The position numbers and the translations under genes were made by a program. Of a DNA stretch of 64,000 nucleotides, positions 20,361 through 29,227 are shown piece after piece. The stretch is from Pandoraea sputorum (lineage in GTDB: Bacteria; Pseudomonadota; Gammaproteobacteria; Burkholderiales; Burkholderiaceae): contig NZ_CP010431.2 of NCBI RefSeq assembly GCF_000814845.2, forward strand, positions 3,348,001-3,412,000, read 5' to 3'. How positions within the stretch are numbered: the stretch's first letter is position 1; each line of letters opens with the position of its first letter. Under the pieces are notes generated by a model. That model was not told the DNA's origin. It did no database searches and worked only from the letters and a program-made list of their open reading frames with translations.

Positions 20361-20533
20361 GAAATCCCCGGAAAACCGGGCGGTAAACGCACGATGAACC
20401 GGGGATTTGTGCGAATCACGGCAGCTTGTGCCGTGGATTCGAATATAGCGCAACGAGGGCTCGTTGCGGGCCGCACCGCCTTGCCGTTTCGGCAAGGTTG
20501 CGGTGCCGGCACGGCAAGCGGGGGCCGTGCCGG
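20361..20533. other. Three hairpins in the gltA-leuC gap
   Basis: AAATCCCCGG and CCGGGGATTT (20361-20408) pair across a long loop. Two back-to-back strong stems follow: GCACCGC...GCGGTGC with an inner CTTGCC/GGCAAG (20473-20506), and CCGGCACGGC/GCCGTGCCGG (20506-20533). All lie just past the gltA stop on the minus strand and none has a convincing T-run. They probably form the 3' end of the sdh-gltA transcript. Confidence 0.5.
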
Positions 20534-20547
20534 ACGCCTCGACAGGC

Positions 20548-21849
20548 TTAGCGCTTGTCGATCGGCGCGACTTCGCGCGGCGTGTGGCCGATGAACAGCT
20601 GACGCGGACGACCGATCTTCTGATCCGGTTCGCCGATCATTTCGTTCCACTGCGCGATCCAGCCCACGGTACGGGCCAGCGCGAAGATGCAGGTGAACAT
20701 CGACGTCGGGATGCCCAGCGCGCGCTGCACGATGCCCGAGTAGAAGTCGACGTTCGGGTACAGCTTGCGCGACACGAAGTATTCGTCTTCCAGGGCGATC
20801 TTCTCGAGCTGCATGGCCAGCTTGAACAGCGGGTCGTCGTGCAGGCCGAGTTCGTTGAGCACTTCGTAGCACGTCTCGCGCATCAGCTTGGCACGCGGGT
20901 CGTAGTTCTTGTACACGCGGTGACCGAAGCCCATCAGCTTCACGCCCGAGTTCTTGTCCTTCACCTGCTTGATGAATTCGGGGATCTTGTCCGGCGAACC
21001 GATCTGCTCGAGCATGTTCAGCGCGGCTTCGTTCGCACCACCGTGCGCCGGGCCCCACAGACATGCGATACCCGCAGCGATACAGGCGAACGGGTTCGCA
21101 CCCGACGAACCGGCCAGACGGACGGTCGACGTCGAAGCGTTCTGCTCGTGATCGGCGTGCAGGATCAGGATACGGTCGAGGGCGCGCACCAGCACGTCGT
21201 TGACCTTGTACTCTTCGCACGGGTTGGCGAACATCATGCGCATGAAGTTCGCGCTGTACGACAGGTCGTTGCTCGGGTACACGAACGGCTGACCGATGCT
21301 GTACTTGTACGCCATGGCGACGAGCGTCGGCAGCTTGGCGATCAGACGAATCGCCGAGACTTCGCGGTGATTCGGGTTATTGATGTCGAGCGAGTCGTGG
21401 TAGAACGCCGACAGAGCACCCACCGAACCCGTCAGCACGGCCATCGGGTGAGCGTCGCGACGGAAGCCACGGAAGAAGAAGTTCATCTGCTCGTGAACCA
21501 TCGTGTGACGGGTCACCGTGTCGACGAATTCCTTCTTTTGTTCGGCGTTCGGGAGTTCGCCCTTGAGCAGCAGGTACGAGGTCTCGAGGAAGTCGCAGTT
21601 GGTGGCCAACTGCTCGATCGGGTAGCCGCGGTACAGCAGCTCACCCTTGTCGCCATCGATGTAGGTGATGGCCGAATTGCACGACGCCGTCGACATAAAG
21701 CCGGGGTCATACGTGAACTTGCCGGTCTGGCCGTACAGCTTGCGGATGTCGATCACATCCGGGCCCATCGTTCCCTGATAAATCGGCAGCTCTACGCTGG
21801 GCGAATCGTCGGAGAAAGATAGGGTGGCTTTAACATCAGACGGAGTCAT
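20548..21849 (-). CDS. gltA: Citrate synthase (type II)
   Basis: Condenses acetyl-CoA and oxaloacetate. The 433-residue protein is the hexameric Gram-negative type. It shows the catalytic His segments [12 protein letters not shown] and [15 protein letters not shown], and ends [10 protein letters not shown] as usual. It lies 29 bp after sdhE in the same direction, so it is likely read from the sdhCDAB-sdhE operon. Type II enzymes are typically inhibited by NADH. Confidence 0.97.
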   Translation of the reverse strand: MTPSDVKATLSFSDDSPSVELPIYQGTMGPDVIDIRKLYGQTGKFTYDPGFMSTASCNSAITYIDGDKGELLYRGYPIEQLATNCDFLETSYLLLKGELPNAEQKKEFVDTVTRHTMVHEQMNFFFRGFRRDAHPMAVLTGSVGALSAFYHDSLDINNPNHREVSAIRLIAKLPTLVAMAYKYSIGQPFVYPSNDLSYSANFMRMMFANPCEEYKVNDVLVRALDRILILHADHEQNASTSTVRLAGSSGANPFACIAAGIACLWGPAHGGANEAALNMLEQIGSPDKIPEFIKQVKDKNSGVKLMGFGHRVYKNYDPRAKLMRETCYEVLNELGLHDDPLFKLAMQLEKIALEDEYFVSRKLYPNVDFYSGIVQRALGIPTSMFTCIFALARTVGWIAQWNEMIGEPDQKIGRPRQLFIGHTPREVAPIDKR

Positions 21850-21878
21850 ATCGCTTCCTCAAAAAAATTCCAAAACCC

Positions 21879-22151
21879 CTACACGGCACGCAAAAGCGCC
21901 AGCAGGCGCTGCACGTCCGGCCCGTCCAGATCCGCCTCGGGCTCTTTACGCGCTAGCAGCAGATCCATCAAATCGTTGTCGCTCAAATCGAGCAGCTTTG
22001 TGAGGGCGCCCACATCCTCGTCAGTCAGCGAAGCCTCGTACTTGGCGAAGAATCGTTCGAGAATGAGGTCGTTTTCCAGCAAACCGCGGCGTGCCCGCCA
22101 GCGCAGGCGGGCACGTTTTACCGGATCGGACTGGTGATTGGTATCCGGCAT
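21879..22151 (-). CDS. sdhE: FAD assembly factor SdhE
   Basis: A 90-residue protein of the SdhE/YgfY/Sdh5 family that promotes covalent flavinylation of SdhA. The key motif appears as RARRGLLENDLIL (RGMLE in the classical version), so the Met of the motif is Leu here. It lies 10 bp after sdhB and before gltA, exactly where its client subunits are made. Confidence 0.92.
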   Translation of the reverse strand: MPDTNHQSDPVKRARLRWRARRGLLENDLILERFFAKYEASLTDEDVGALTKLLDLSDNDLMDLLLARKEPEADLDGPDVQRLLALLRAV

Positions 22152-22161
22152 GATCGTTGGG

Positions 22162-22863
22162 TCAGACGGCGCGACGCACCATCAGCTCCTTGATCTTGCC
22201 GATGGCCTTCGTCGGGTTCAGACCCTTCGGGCACACATCCACGCAGTTCATGATCGTGTGGCAGCGGAACAGGCGATACGGATCTTCCAGATTGTCCAGA
22301 CGCTCGCTGGTCGCCGTGTCGCGGCTGTCCGCGATGAAGCGGTAAGCCTGGAGCAGACCGGCCGGGCCGACGAACTTGTCCGGGTTCCACCAGAAGCTCG
22401 GGCACGAGGTCGAGCACGATGCGCACAGAATACACTCGTACAGACCATCGAGCTCATCACGCTGTTCGGGCGACTGCAGACGCTCCTTCTCCGGTGCCGG
22501 CTCGGGGTTGATCAGGTACGGCTTGATCGAGTGGTACTGGTTGAAGAAGTGCGTCATGTCGACGATCAGGTCGCGAATGACCGGCAGACCCGGCAACGGC
22601 TTGAGCACGATCTTGTTCGGCAGATCGTTCATGTTGGTCAGGCAGGCCAGACCATTCTTGCCGTTGATGTTCATGGCGTCCGAACCGCACACGCCTTCGC
22701 GGCACGAGCGGCGGAAAGCGATGCCTTCGTCGATCTTCTTGAGCTTCACCAGTGCGTCGAGCAGCATGCGCTCGTGACCGTCGAGTTCAACCTCGTAGGT
22801 CTGCATGTACGGTGCGGCATCCTTGTCCGGATCGTAGCGGTAGACTTCAAAAATGCGTTTCAT
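22162..22863 (-). CDS. sdhB: Succinate dehydrogenase iron-sulfur subunit
   Basis: Electron-transfer subunit of complex II. The 233-residue protein has the [2Fe-2S] ligands in CREGVCGSDAM and the [4Fe-4S]/[3Fe-4S] ligands in CILCASCSTSCPSFWW and CVDVCPKGLNP. It follows sdhA by 15 bp and precedes sdhE. Confidence 0.97.
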   Translation of the reverse strand: MKRIFEVYRYDPDKDAAPYMQTYEVELDGHERMLLDALVKLKKIDEGIAFRRSCREGVCGSDAMNINGKNGLACLTNMNDLPNKIVLKPLPGLPVIRDLIVDMTHFFNQYHSIKPYLINPEPAPEKERLQSPEQRDELDGLYECILCASCSTSCPSFWWNPDKFVGPAGLLQAYRFIADSRDTATSERLDNLEDPYRLFRCHTIMNCVDVCPKGLNPTKAIGKIKELMVRRAV

Positions 22864-22878
22864 GATCTTGCGAATCCC

Positions 22879-24654
22879 TTAGAACGTCCGCGCCTTGGGC
22901 GGAACCGAGTCGACGGTCAGCGGCTTCATCTGCACCGGCTTGTAATCCAGACGGTTGCCTTCGCTGAAGAACAGCGAGTGGCGCATCCAGTTGGCGTCGT
23001 CGCGCTCCGGGTAGTCGCTGTGTGCGTGTGCACCGCGGCTTTCCTTACGGGCTTCCGCTGCGATCATGGTGGCCTTGGCCACTTCGATCAGGTTGTCGAC
23101 TTCGAGCGCTTCCATACGCGCCGTGTTGAACACCTTCGACTTGTCCTTCAGGTGGACGTGCGACACGCGCTCGGCCACTTGCTTGATCTCGTCCACGCCT
23201 TCCTTGAGCAGGTCCGACGTACGGAACACGCCGGCGTGCTTCTGCATCGTCGCGCGGATGTCGTTGGCGATGTCCTGAGCGTACTCGCCCGAGCTGGAGG
23301 CTTCCAGACGGCCGAGGCGCGCCAGCGCGTTGTCGCCGGCATCGGCAGGCAGCGGCTTGTGCTCGCCGTGGTTCTTGACGAAGTCGACGATGTGGTTACC
23401 GGCAGCACGGCCGAACACCACGAGGTCGAGCAGCGAGTTCGTACCCAGACGGTTGGCACCGTGGACCGACACGCACGAGCACTCGCCCACAGCGTAGAAG
23501 CCGTTGACGGGCACCGACGAGCCGTCCTTCTGCAGCACGACCTGACCGTTGTAGTTCGTCGGAATACCGCCCATCTGATAGTGGATGGTCGGCACGACCG
23601 GGATCGGTTCCTTGATCGCGTCGACGTTGGCGAACTTCAGTGCGATTTCGCGAATCGACGGCAGGCGCTTCATGATCGTCTCGGCACCGATGTGCGAGAG
23701 GTCAAGCAGCACGTAGTCGCCGTTCGGGCCGCAGCCACGGCCTTCCTTGATTTCCTGGTCCATCGAACGCGACACGAAGTCACGCGGCGCCAGATCCTTC
23801 AGCGTCGGAGCGTAACGCTCCATGAAACGCTCGCCGTTCGAGTTACGCAGAATACCGCCTTCGCCGCGCACACCTTCGGTGATCAGCACGCCCGCGCCGG
23901 CCACGCCGGTCGGGTGGAATTGCCAGAATTCCATGTCTTCGAGCGGAATGCCTGCGCGTGCAGCCATGCCCAGACCGTCACCGGTGTTGATGAACGCGTT
24001 GGTCGAAGCGGCGTACACACGGCCGGCACCGCCGGTCGCGAACAACGTGCACTTGCCTTCGAGCAGGTAGACTTCGCCGGTTTCGAGTTCCAGCGCCGAC
24101 ACGCCGAGGACATCGCCCTCTTCGTTGCGAATCAGGTCGAGCGCCATCCACTCCACGAAGAAGTGGGTCTTGGCAGCGACGTTTTGCTGGTACAGCGTGT
24201 GCAGCAGGGCGTGACCGGTACGGTCAGCGGCCGCGCAAGCGCGCTGGACGGGCTTTTCGCCGTAGTTGGCCGTGTGGCCGCCGAACGGGCGCTGGTAAAT
24301 CGTGCCGTCCGGGTTACGGTCGAACGGCATGCCGAAGTGTTCCAGCTCGTAGACGGCGTTCGGTGCCTGACGGCACATGAACTCGATCGCATCCTGGTCG
24401 CCGAGCCAGTCGGAGCCCTTGATGGTGTCGTAGAAGTGGTAATGCCAGTTGTCTTCGCTCATGTTGCCGAGCGAAGCGCCGATGCCGCCCTGAGCGGCCA
24501 CGGTATGCGAACGGGTGGGGAACACCTTGGACAGCACTGCCACCGACAGACCGGCCTTGGCCAGTTGCAGCGAAGCGCGCATGCCCGAACCACCTGCGCC
24601 CACGATGACGACGTCAAAGCGGCGGCGCGGCAGCGAATTTTTAATTGCAGCCAT
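22879..24654 (-). CDS. sdhA: Succinate dehydrogenase flavoprotein subunit
   Basis: Catalytic subunit that oxidises succinate to fumarate. The 591-residue protein has the FAD-binding DVVIVGAGGSGMRASLQLA, the flavinylated His in RSHTVAAQGG, HPTGVAGAGVLITEGVRGEGG and the active-site arginine region. It starts 3 bp after the sdhD stop. Standard length and motifs. Confidence 0.98.
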   Translation of the reverse strand: MAAIKNSLPRRRFDVVIVGAGGSGMRASLQLAKAGLSVAVLSKVFPTRSHTVAAQGGIGASLGNMSEDNWHYHFYDTIKGSDWLGDQDAIEFMCRQAPNAVYELEHFGMPFDRNPDGTIYQRPFGGHTANYGEKPVQRACAAADRTGHALLHTLYQQNVAAKTHFFVEWMALDLIRNEEGDVLGVSALELETGEVYLLEGKCTLFATGGAGRVYAASTNAFINTGDGLGMAARAGIPLEDMEFWQFHPTGVAGAGVLITEGVRGEGGILRNSNGERFMERYAPTLKDLAPRDFVSRSMDQEIKEGRGCGPNGDYVLLDLSHIGAETIMKRLPSIREIALKFANVDAIKEPIPVVPTIHYQMGGIPTNYNGQVVLQKDGSSVPVNGFYAVGECSCVSVHGANRLGTNSLLDLVVFGRAAGNHIVDFVKNHGEHKPLPADAGDNALARLGRLEASSSGEYAQDIANDIRATMQKHAGVFRTSDLLKEGVDEIKQVAERVSHVHLKDKSKVFNTARMEALEVDNLIEVAKATMIAAEARKESRGAHAHSDYPERDDANWMRHSLFFSEGNRLDYKPVQMKPLTVDSVPPKARTF

Positions 24655-24657
24655 TCT

Positions 24658-25023
24658 TTACACTCTCCACAAAATCTGCGCGGCATAGCCGGCACAAGCC
24701 AGCAGCCAGACGATCGTCAGCGCGTACAGCGCCAGTCGCACACTGACGGGCTTGACGTAGTCCATCCAGATGTCGCGAATGCCGACCCACGCGTGATAGA
24801 ACAGCGCGAGCAGCGTAACGAACGTGGCCAACTTCATCCATTGATGCGAGAAGATGCCGGCCCAGCCTTCGTAGGAGAAGTTCTTGGCGGTGAAGAACCA
24901 CACCAGCAGGATCACCGTGTACACGGCCATGATCACTGCGGTCATGCGCTGCGCAATCCAGTCGCGCAGGCCGTAGTGAGCGCCGACAACCAGGCGCTTG
25001 GAACCGATATTGTTCTGTGCCAT
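24658..25023 (-). CDS. sdhD: Succinate dehydrogenase membrane anchor subunit
   Basis: A 121-residue protein with three transmembrane helices (about residues 29-45, 65-80 and 95-115). The motif FYHAWVGIRDIWMDYVK supplies the haem-ligand His and the quinone-site region. Together with SdhC it anchors complex II in the inner membrane. Only one base separates it from the sdhC stop. Confidence 0.95.
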   Translation of the reverse strand: MAQNNIGSKRLVVGAHYGLRDWIAQRMTAVIMAVYTVILLVWFFTAKNFSYEGWAGIFSHQWMKLATFVTLLALFYHAWVGIRDIWMDYVKPVSVRLALYALTIVWLLACAGYAAQILWRV

Positions 25024-25024
25024 C

Positions 25025-25438
25025 TTAGAACGCTCCGAACAGCTTGAGGGCGACGGCCAGCGTCAGCACCAGCGACACGGCCAGCACGACCACAGCCGAA
25101 TTCTTGCCGCCTTCCTTGCTCACTGCGTCGTGATTGAAGTCCATGCGCAGGTGGCGCACGCCAGCACAGAAGTGGTGCAGGAAGCCCCACGACAACGCCA
25201 GGATGACGAGTTTGACAAACCAGTTGGAGGCGACGCTTCGAAGAGTTTCGAAGGTCAGTTCCGACGTGAGGCTCTGTTCGAACAGATACAGCGCGAACGG
25301 CAACAGAAGGAACAAGATGACACCGCTAATACGGTGCAGAATCGAAACGATACCAGCCGGCGGGAGACGGTACGAGACAATCTGTCCGATACCGATATTC
25401 CTGTAGACTGGCCGCTCTTTTTTTACCACTTCAGCCAT
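25025..25438 (-). CDS. sdhC: Succinate dehydrogenase cytochrome b556 subunit
   Basis: A 137-residue three-helix membrane subunit with the signature RPVYRNIGIGQIVSYRLPPAGIVSILHRISG and the haem-ligand region FLHHFCAGVRHLRMDF. ATG 25438 is preferred (GGGG 7 bases upstream); ATG 25450, four codons earlier, is possible. It is the first gene of sdhCDAB-sdhE-gltA. Confidence 0.95.
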   Translation of the reverse strand: MAEVVKKERPVYRNIGIGQIVSYRLPPAGIVSILHRISGVILFLLLPFALYLFEQSLTSELTFETLRSVASNWFVKLVILALSWGFLHHFCAGVRHLRMDFNHDAVSKEGGKNSAVVVLAVSLVLTLAVALKLFGAF

Positions 25439-25505
25439 GCTAGACCCCATGTAGTTACATCAGCCCCGGATTTTAGCGCCGATTCTAGTGCATTGCACCA
25501 TACCG

Positions 25506-25533
25506 GTTCTAACGCTCCGGAAATTCCTGCCAA
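25506..25533 (-). promoter_or_regulatory. Possible sdhC promoter
   Basis: Read on the minus strand, TTGGCA, a 16-base gap and TAGAAC resemble -35 and -10 boxes, about 70 bp before the sdhC ATG in the 220-bp gap after gntR. A short dyad GTGCAATGCAC follows. The boxes are imperfect, so this is tentative. Confidence 0.3.
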
Positions 25534-25656
25534 CGGCGCACGACACGCCGCCCCCAAGCCTCGACTTTCAGGCACTTGCCGGCCACGACACCGGCGCATC
25601 CCTGGGGAAAGTCGCCCTACCCTCTCAACAATTTCACGTCAGACCCGACTTCGTCT

Positions 25657-26517
25657 TCAACTTAGTTCGTTCTGATAATGATGTTCCGTGGTGACATACC
25701 AACCCCGGCGCACTTCTACCGGTTTGTCTCCATAAGTGTAGGAAACGCGCTCCACACTCAGAAGCGGAAAACCCTTCGGCACTTTCAGCAGATCCGCCGT
25801 CATGTCGTCTGCGGCCACGGCGCGGACTTTCTCCACGGCGCGGATCATGCGCGTACCGAATTCGTCCTCGAACAGGCCGTACATCGGCCCTTTGTATTCA
25901 TTGAGCTTTTCCGCCGTCAACCCACGGAACAGCGCCCCGGGCAGCCAGATTTCGTCGAGCACCGTCGGGCGGTCCGAGAAATCCATCATGCGACGAATCA
26001 GAATCACGCCGTCGCCTGCACGCAGATCCAGCTGACGTGCGATTTCCGCCGGTGCGCGCATTCGGCGGCACTCGATCAGGCGGCTGGGCGGGTGATGGGG
26101 TTCGCCCGAATCGGGCGCGAGACGCAGAAACCGGAATTGCACCCGGTCTTCATGATGGGTGGCCACGAACGTGCCGCGGCCCTGACGACGCACCAGCAGG
26201 TTCTCGGCCGCCAGTTCGTCGATGGCTTTACGCACCGTTCCCTGGCTGACCTTATACCGGCCTGCCAGATCGACTTCGCTGGGAATGATTTCGCCGGGCT
26301 TCCATTCGCCGGCTTGCAGGCTCTGGGTAATGAGTCCCTTGATCTGCTGGTACAGTGGACTGAAGGTCGGCGACGCTCCGGCGGCCACGCCACCCTGCAC
26401 AGCCTGAGCAGCCGATGCAGCCGGGGAGACCTGAGCGACATCGCGCGCGCTGTCCGATCGCTGCGGCGCGTCGACAGGCGGCGTGGTGTTGGATGTGTCG
26501 CGAACGTTCGCATTCAT
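25657..26517 (-). CDS. GntR/HutC-family transcriptional regulator (winged helix plus UTRA)
   Basis: A 286-residue regulator. About 60 disordered residues lead to a GntR winged-helix domain (PLYQQIKGLITQSL through EIIPSEVDLAGRYKVSQGTV to RRQGRGTFVA), then a UTRA effector-binding domain ending in VRRGWYVTTEHHYQNEL. ATG 26517 is the natural start; the frame extends upstream but through the operator palindrome at 26574. It sits between sdhC (same strand, downstream) and mdh (divergent), and its operators probably lie at 26574-26681. It is therefore a good candidate local regulator of TCA-cycle genes; the effector is unknown. Confidence 0.88.
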   Translation of the reverse strand: MNANVRDTSNTTPPVDAPQRSDSARDVAQVSPAASAAQAVQGGVAAGASPTFSPLYQQIKGLITQSLQAGEWKPGEIIPSEVDLAGRYKVSQGTVRKAIDELAAENLLVRRQGRGTFVATHHEDRVQFRFLRLAPDSGEPHHPPSRLIECRRMRAPAEIARQLDLRAGDGVILIRRMMDFSDRPTVLDEIWLPGALFRGLTAEKLNEYKGPMYGLFEDEFGTRMIRAVEKVRAVAADDMTADLLKVPKGFPLLSVERVSYTYGDKPVEVRRGWYVTTEHHYQNELS

Positions 26518-26573
26518 GGCGGGGATTTGACCACAAATCAAGACCTTCGTCCATCGAATAACAGCAATAATCC

Positions 26574-26593
26574 TATGTCTTATATAAGACATA
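26574..26593. promoter_or_regulatory. 20-bp perfect palindrome, probable GntR operator 1
   Basis: TATGTCTTATATAAGACATA is perfectly self-complementary and shares the core CTTAT-ATAAG with the palindrome at 26668-26681. A further half site, ATAAGATA, follows directly (26591-26598). It lies 57 bp upstream of gntR and 9 bp before the mdh -35 box, placed to repress or autoregulate both. Confidence 0.7.
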
Positions 26594-26601
26594 AGATAGA
26601 G

Positions 26602-26630
26602 TTGACATTCGTTCTGGCGACTCCTACACT
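26602..26630 (+). promoter_or_regulatory. Sigma70-type promoter for mdh
   Basis: TTGACA (perfect -35) at 26602-26607, a 17-bp spacer, then TACACT (4/6 -10) at 26625-26630. Transcription would start near 26637, giving a leader of about 230 bases before the mdh ATG. The promoter is bracketed by the two GntR-type palindromes. Confidence 0.6.
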
Positions 26631-26667
26631 GGCGCGGGCTAACAGGGGCCTGCAGCCGCAGCACGGC

Positions 26668-26681
26668 TATCTTATAAGATA
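26668..26681. promoter_or_regulatory. 14-bp perfect palindrome, probable GntR operator 2
   Basis: TATCTTATAAGATA is perfectly self-complementary. It lies about 30 bp downstream of the predicted mdh transcription start, where a bound repressor would block elongation. The motif is a variant of operator 1. Further downstream the mdh leader also has TGGCAAA/TTTGCCA (26791-26806) and ATCCTG/CAGGAT (26823-26841) hairpins. Confidence 0.6.
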
Positions 26682-26868
26682 AGAGAGTCCGGTGCTTCGC
26701 ACATGTCGACGGCAGCACTCCCCGCGCAGCCCGCAAGCTTCCGTAGGTCAAGGAATTTTAGAAGCTTCATGTGACGCGGCGCTGTCAGCCTGGCAAAAGT
26801 TTGCCACCCGGACGGTGAGCCCATCCTGAGCTTCGCAGGATTATTTGTACACGTCTGGAGAGATTCTC

Positions 26869-27852
26869 ATGGCAAAACCCGCAATGCGTGTCGCCGTCAC
26901 CGGCGCCGCTGGCCAAATCGGCTACTCCCTGCTGTTCCGTATCGCCAATGGCGACATGCTCGGCAAGGATCAGCCCGTCATCCTGCAACTGCTCGACCTC
27001 CCGCAAGCTCAAGCCGCCGTCAAGGGCGTCGTGATGGAGCTCGAAGACTGCGCGTTCCCGCTGCTGGCTGGCGTGGTCGTGACCGACGACCCGAAGGTCG
27101 CCTTCAAGGATGCCGACGTCGCCCTGCTGGTTGGCGCCCGTCCGCGCTCGAAGGGCATGGAACGTAAGGATCTGCTCGAAGCGAACGGCGCCATCTTCAC
27201 GGTGCAGGGCAAGGCCCTGGACGAAGTCGCCAGCCGCAACGTCAAGGTGCTGGTCGTCGGCAACCCGGCGAACACCAACGCCTACATCGCCATGAAGTCG
27301 GCCCCGAACCTGCCGAAGGAAAACTTCACCGCGATGCTGCGCCTGGATCACAACCGTGCCCTGTCGCAACTCGCCGCCAAGACCGGCAAGCCGGTCGCGA
27401 GCATCGAAAAGCTGGCCGTGTGGGGCAACCACTCGCCGACGATGTACGCCGACTACCGCTTCGCCACGATCGACGGCCAGAGCGTGAAGGCCTTGATCAA
27501 CGACGACGTGTGGAACAATGACGTGTTCCTGCCGACCGTCGGCAAGCGCGGCGCCGCCATCATCGAAGCCCGTGGCCTGTCGTCGGCCGCTTCGGCTGCC
27601 AACGCTGCTATCGACCACATCCATGACTGGGTGCTGGGCTCGAACGGCAAGTGGGTCACGATGGGTATCCCGTCGGACGGCTCGTACGGCATCCCGGAAG
27701 ACGTGATCTACGGCGTGCCGGTGATCTGCGAAAACGGCAAGTACAAGCGCGTGGAAGGCCTCGAGATCGACGCCTACTCGCGTGAAAAGATGGACTTCAC
27801 GCTCAAGGAGCTCGAAGAAGAGCGCGCTGGCGTGGCCCATCTGTTGGGCTGA
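26869..27852 (+). CDS. mdh: Malate dehydrogenase
   Basis: NAD-dependent oxidation of malate to oxaloacetate. The 327-residue protein is the cytosolic-like MDH type common in betaproteobacteria: [19 protein letters not shown] (Rossmann loop), [15 protein letters not shown] (substrate arginines), GNPANTNA and the catalytic GNHSP. ATG 26869 has CTGGAG upstream; eight earlier codons in the frame lack a good start. It is transcribed divergently from gntR-sdh. Confidence 0.97.
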   Translation: MAKPAMRVAVTGAAGQIGYSLLFRIANGDMLGKDQPVILQLLDLPQAQAAVKGVVMELEDCAFPLLAGVVVTDDPKVAFKDADVALLVGARPRSKGMERKDLLEANGAIFTVQGKALDEVASRNVKVLVVGNPANTNAYIAMKSAPNLPKENFTAMLRLDHNRALSQLAAKTGKPVASIEKLAVWGNHSPTMYADYRFATIDGQSVKALINDDVWNNDVFLPTVGKRGAAIIEARGLSSAASAANAAIDHIHDWVLGSNGKWVTMGIPSDGSYGIPEDVIYGVPVICENGKYKRVEGLEIDAYSREKMDFTLKELEEERAGVAHLLG

Positions 27853-28491
27853 TTTCCCAGGAATACCCAGGGATCCGGCCCCGCGCGACGCCAAAAGCGT
27901 CGCAACGGGCCGAAACTGCGCCGGCGGCTACCCCCAGAGCCGGCGCAACTCCCCCGCATCACCGGCAGCACCCGTACGTTCCTCGAATCCAGAGTGACGA
28001 CATATCGCACACGTCAGCTTGCCAGCCCGCGACGGCGTTATGATCCCGCCACTCCCTCACGCATCATCGAGCGATTTCTTGGCCAAGCGAATGCAGCGTC
28101 CGATTGCCGCAAGCAGCGCACCACCCCGGATCTCCGGCGTGCGCGTAATGCCCGCAGCAAACGTCGTGAACGCCTCGCTGAATGCCGGACTGAACGCCGT
28201 CAAGCCCCGGTCCTCGCGTTCGTTTCGCCAAGCACTCCATCCCCAGCGCTTCCCTCATTGTTGTCGGAACGGTCTTCGACCGAAGCGCCGCCAGCCTTGG
28301 CGCGTTATCGATATAGTCCCTTTGCGCACCGCAGCACAATCCATTGCGACGCCGGTATTAACCGCCGTCGCTTGTCGCGCTGGCGTGAAAGGAATTGAAA
28401 AAATTTGTGTGGTGACGTCGAACGACGCAGACTTCGTACGATAATCTGCGCTTTTGCAAACGTCGGTTCTTACCCTCTGGAGAGACTCACC
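27853..28491. other. 640-bp gap between mdh and the MliC-like gene
   Basis: The gap begins with two strong tandem hairpins after the mdh stop. GCGACGC/GCGTCGC sits within a CGGCCC/GGGCCG outer stem (27876-27912), followed by TGCGCCGGC/GCCGGCGCA (27917-27947). Neither has a T-run. The several overlapping ORFs on both strands do not resemble known proteins, apart from a possible 48-codon minus-strand ORF listed separately. The leader of the next gene ends the gap; GATAAT near 28438 may be its -10 box. Confidence 0.5.
28057..28203 (-). CDS. Possible 48-residue small protein
   Basis: The minus-strand frame from TTG 28203 reads LTAFSPAFSEAFTTFAAGIT and continues through RGGALLAAIGRCIRLAKKSLDDA. 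GAGGA lies seven bases before the TTG. Its amino acid make-up and codon third positions look protein-like, unlike the overlapping frames. The same frame is open for 18 codons further up without a start codon, so it could instead be the tail of a decayed gene. I do not recognise it. Confidence 0.28.
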   Translation of the reverse strand: MTAFSPAFSEAFTTFAAGITRTPEIRGGALLAAIGRCIRLAKKSLDDA

Positions 28492-28986
28492 ATGAAGAAG
28501 CTTTGTCTGACTGCGCTGGTTGCCCTGTGCTCCGCTGCCCTCGTCCCGACGGCCTTTGCCGCCGACGCGACCTCGAGCAGCAAAACCACGACCAAGAAGG
28601 CCGCTCCGAAAAAGAAGGCCCCGGCCAAGAAGAAAGCCGCTGTCGCTGCAGCCCCTGCGCAACCGGACGAAGGCTCGGAACTCTGGAGCTGCAAAGAGAA
28701 CAATAAGTTGTACATCAAGGGTGACATGAAGCGCGATCAGATCCTGACGATGTTCTGGGAAGGCCGCAACTACCGGCTGCCGCGTCAGCAAACGACGACC
28801 GGCGCAGACCGTTTCTATGACGCAGCAAGCGGCATGGATCTGGTCGTGATTCCGACCAAGGCCATGCTCTTCACGCACCGCGATGGCGGCAACCGTCTGG
28901 CTGACGAGTGCATGACGCAAGCGATGTCGGAACAGAACAAGGCAGCACCGACGCAATCGAACGAGTTGATCCGGGTGACCAACTGA
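28492..28986 (+). CDS. Exported MliC-like protein with a lysine-rich linker
   Basis: A 164-residue protein with a cleavable signal peptide (LPTAFA-type cleavage near residue 23: VPTAFA/AD). A lysine/alanine-rich linker at residues 30-52 (TTTKKAAPKKKAPAKKKAA) leads to a C-terminal domain with ELWSCKENNKLYIKGD, TMFWEGRNYRLPRQQTTTGADRFYD and a final Cys140. This resembles the MliC/C-type lysozyme-inhibitor fold, including the two cysteines and the L-P-R/SGA region. That would place it in the periplasm, opposing host lysozyme. The assignment is by eye and moderate. A hairpin without T-run (28991-29011) follows. Confidence 0.6.
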   Translation: MKKLCLTALVALCSAALVPTAFAADATSSSKTTTKKAAPKKKAPAKKKAAVAAAPAQPDEGSELWSCKENNKLYIKGDMKRDQILTMFWEGRNYRLPRQQTTTGADRFYDAASGMDLVVIPTKAMLFTHRDGGNRLADECMTQAMSEQNKAAPTQSNELIRVTN

Positions 28987-29227
28987 GCAGGCGCCGGGTT
29001 GATACCGGCGCAATTCACGTGATGCGCCAGCCGCTTTCCTGTTGCACTGTTGCACTGCTGCACATTTGGTTTTACCGGAAGTCATCGGAAGTCTTCGCAG
29101 TACCCGGCACGCCGGACGCATGACCTACCGGCATCGTAGCGGGCACCCAGGCAAGTGCCTGCGCGATACCGGCCCCCACTAATAGCATCACCACGCTTTG
29201 TTTTTCTGTATCACTCAAGGAAAGATC

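Noticed and set aside
22138-25047. 969-codon plus-strand ORF opposite sdhB, sdhA and sdhD
   Set aside because: Shadow of three well-conserved genes; composition is skewed to His, Arg, Val and Asp and no domain is seen.
26869-27852. Minus-strand 369-codon ORF across mdh
   Set aside because: Antisense to a certain gene and without recognisable domains.
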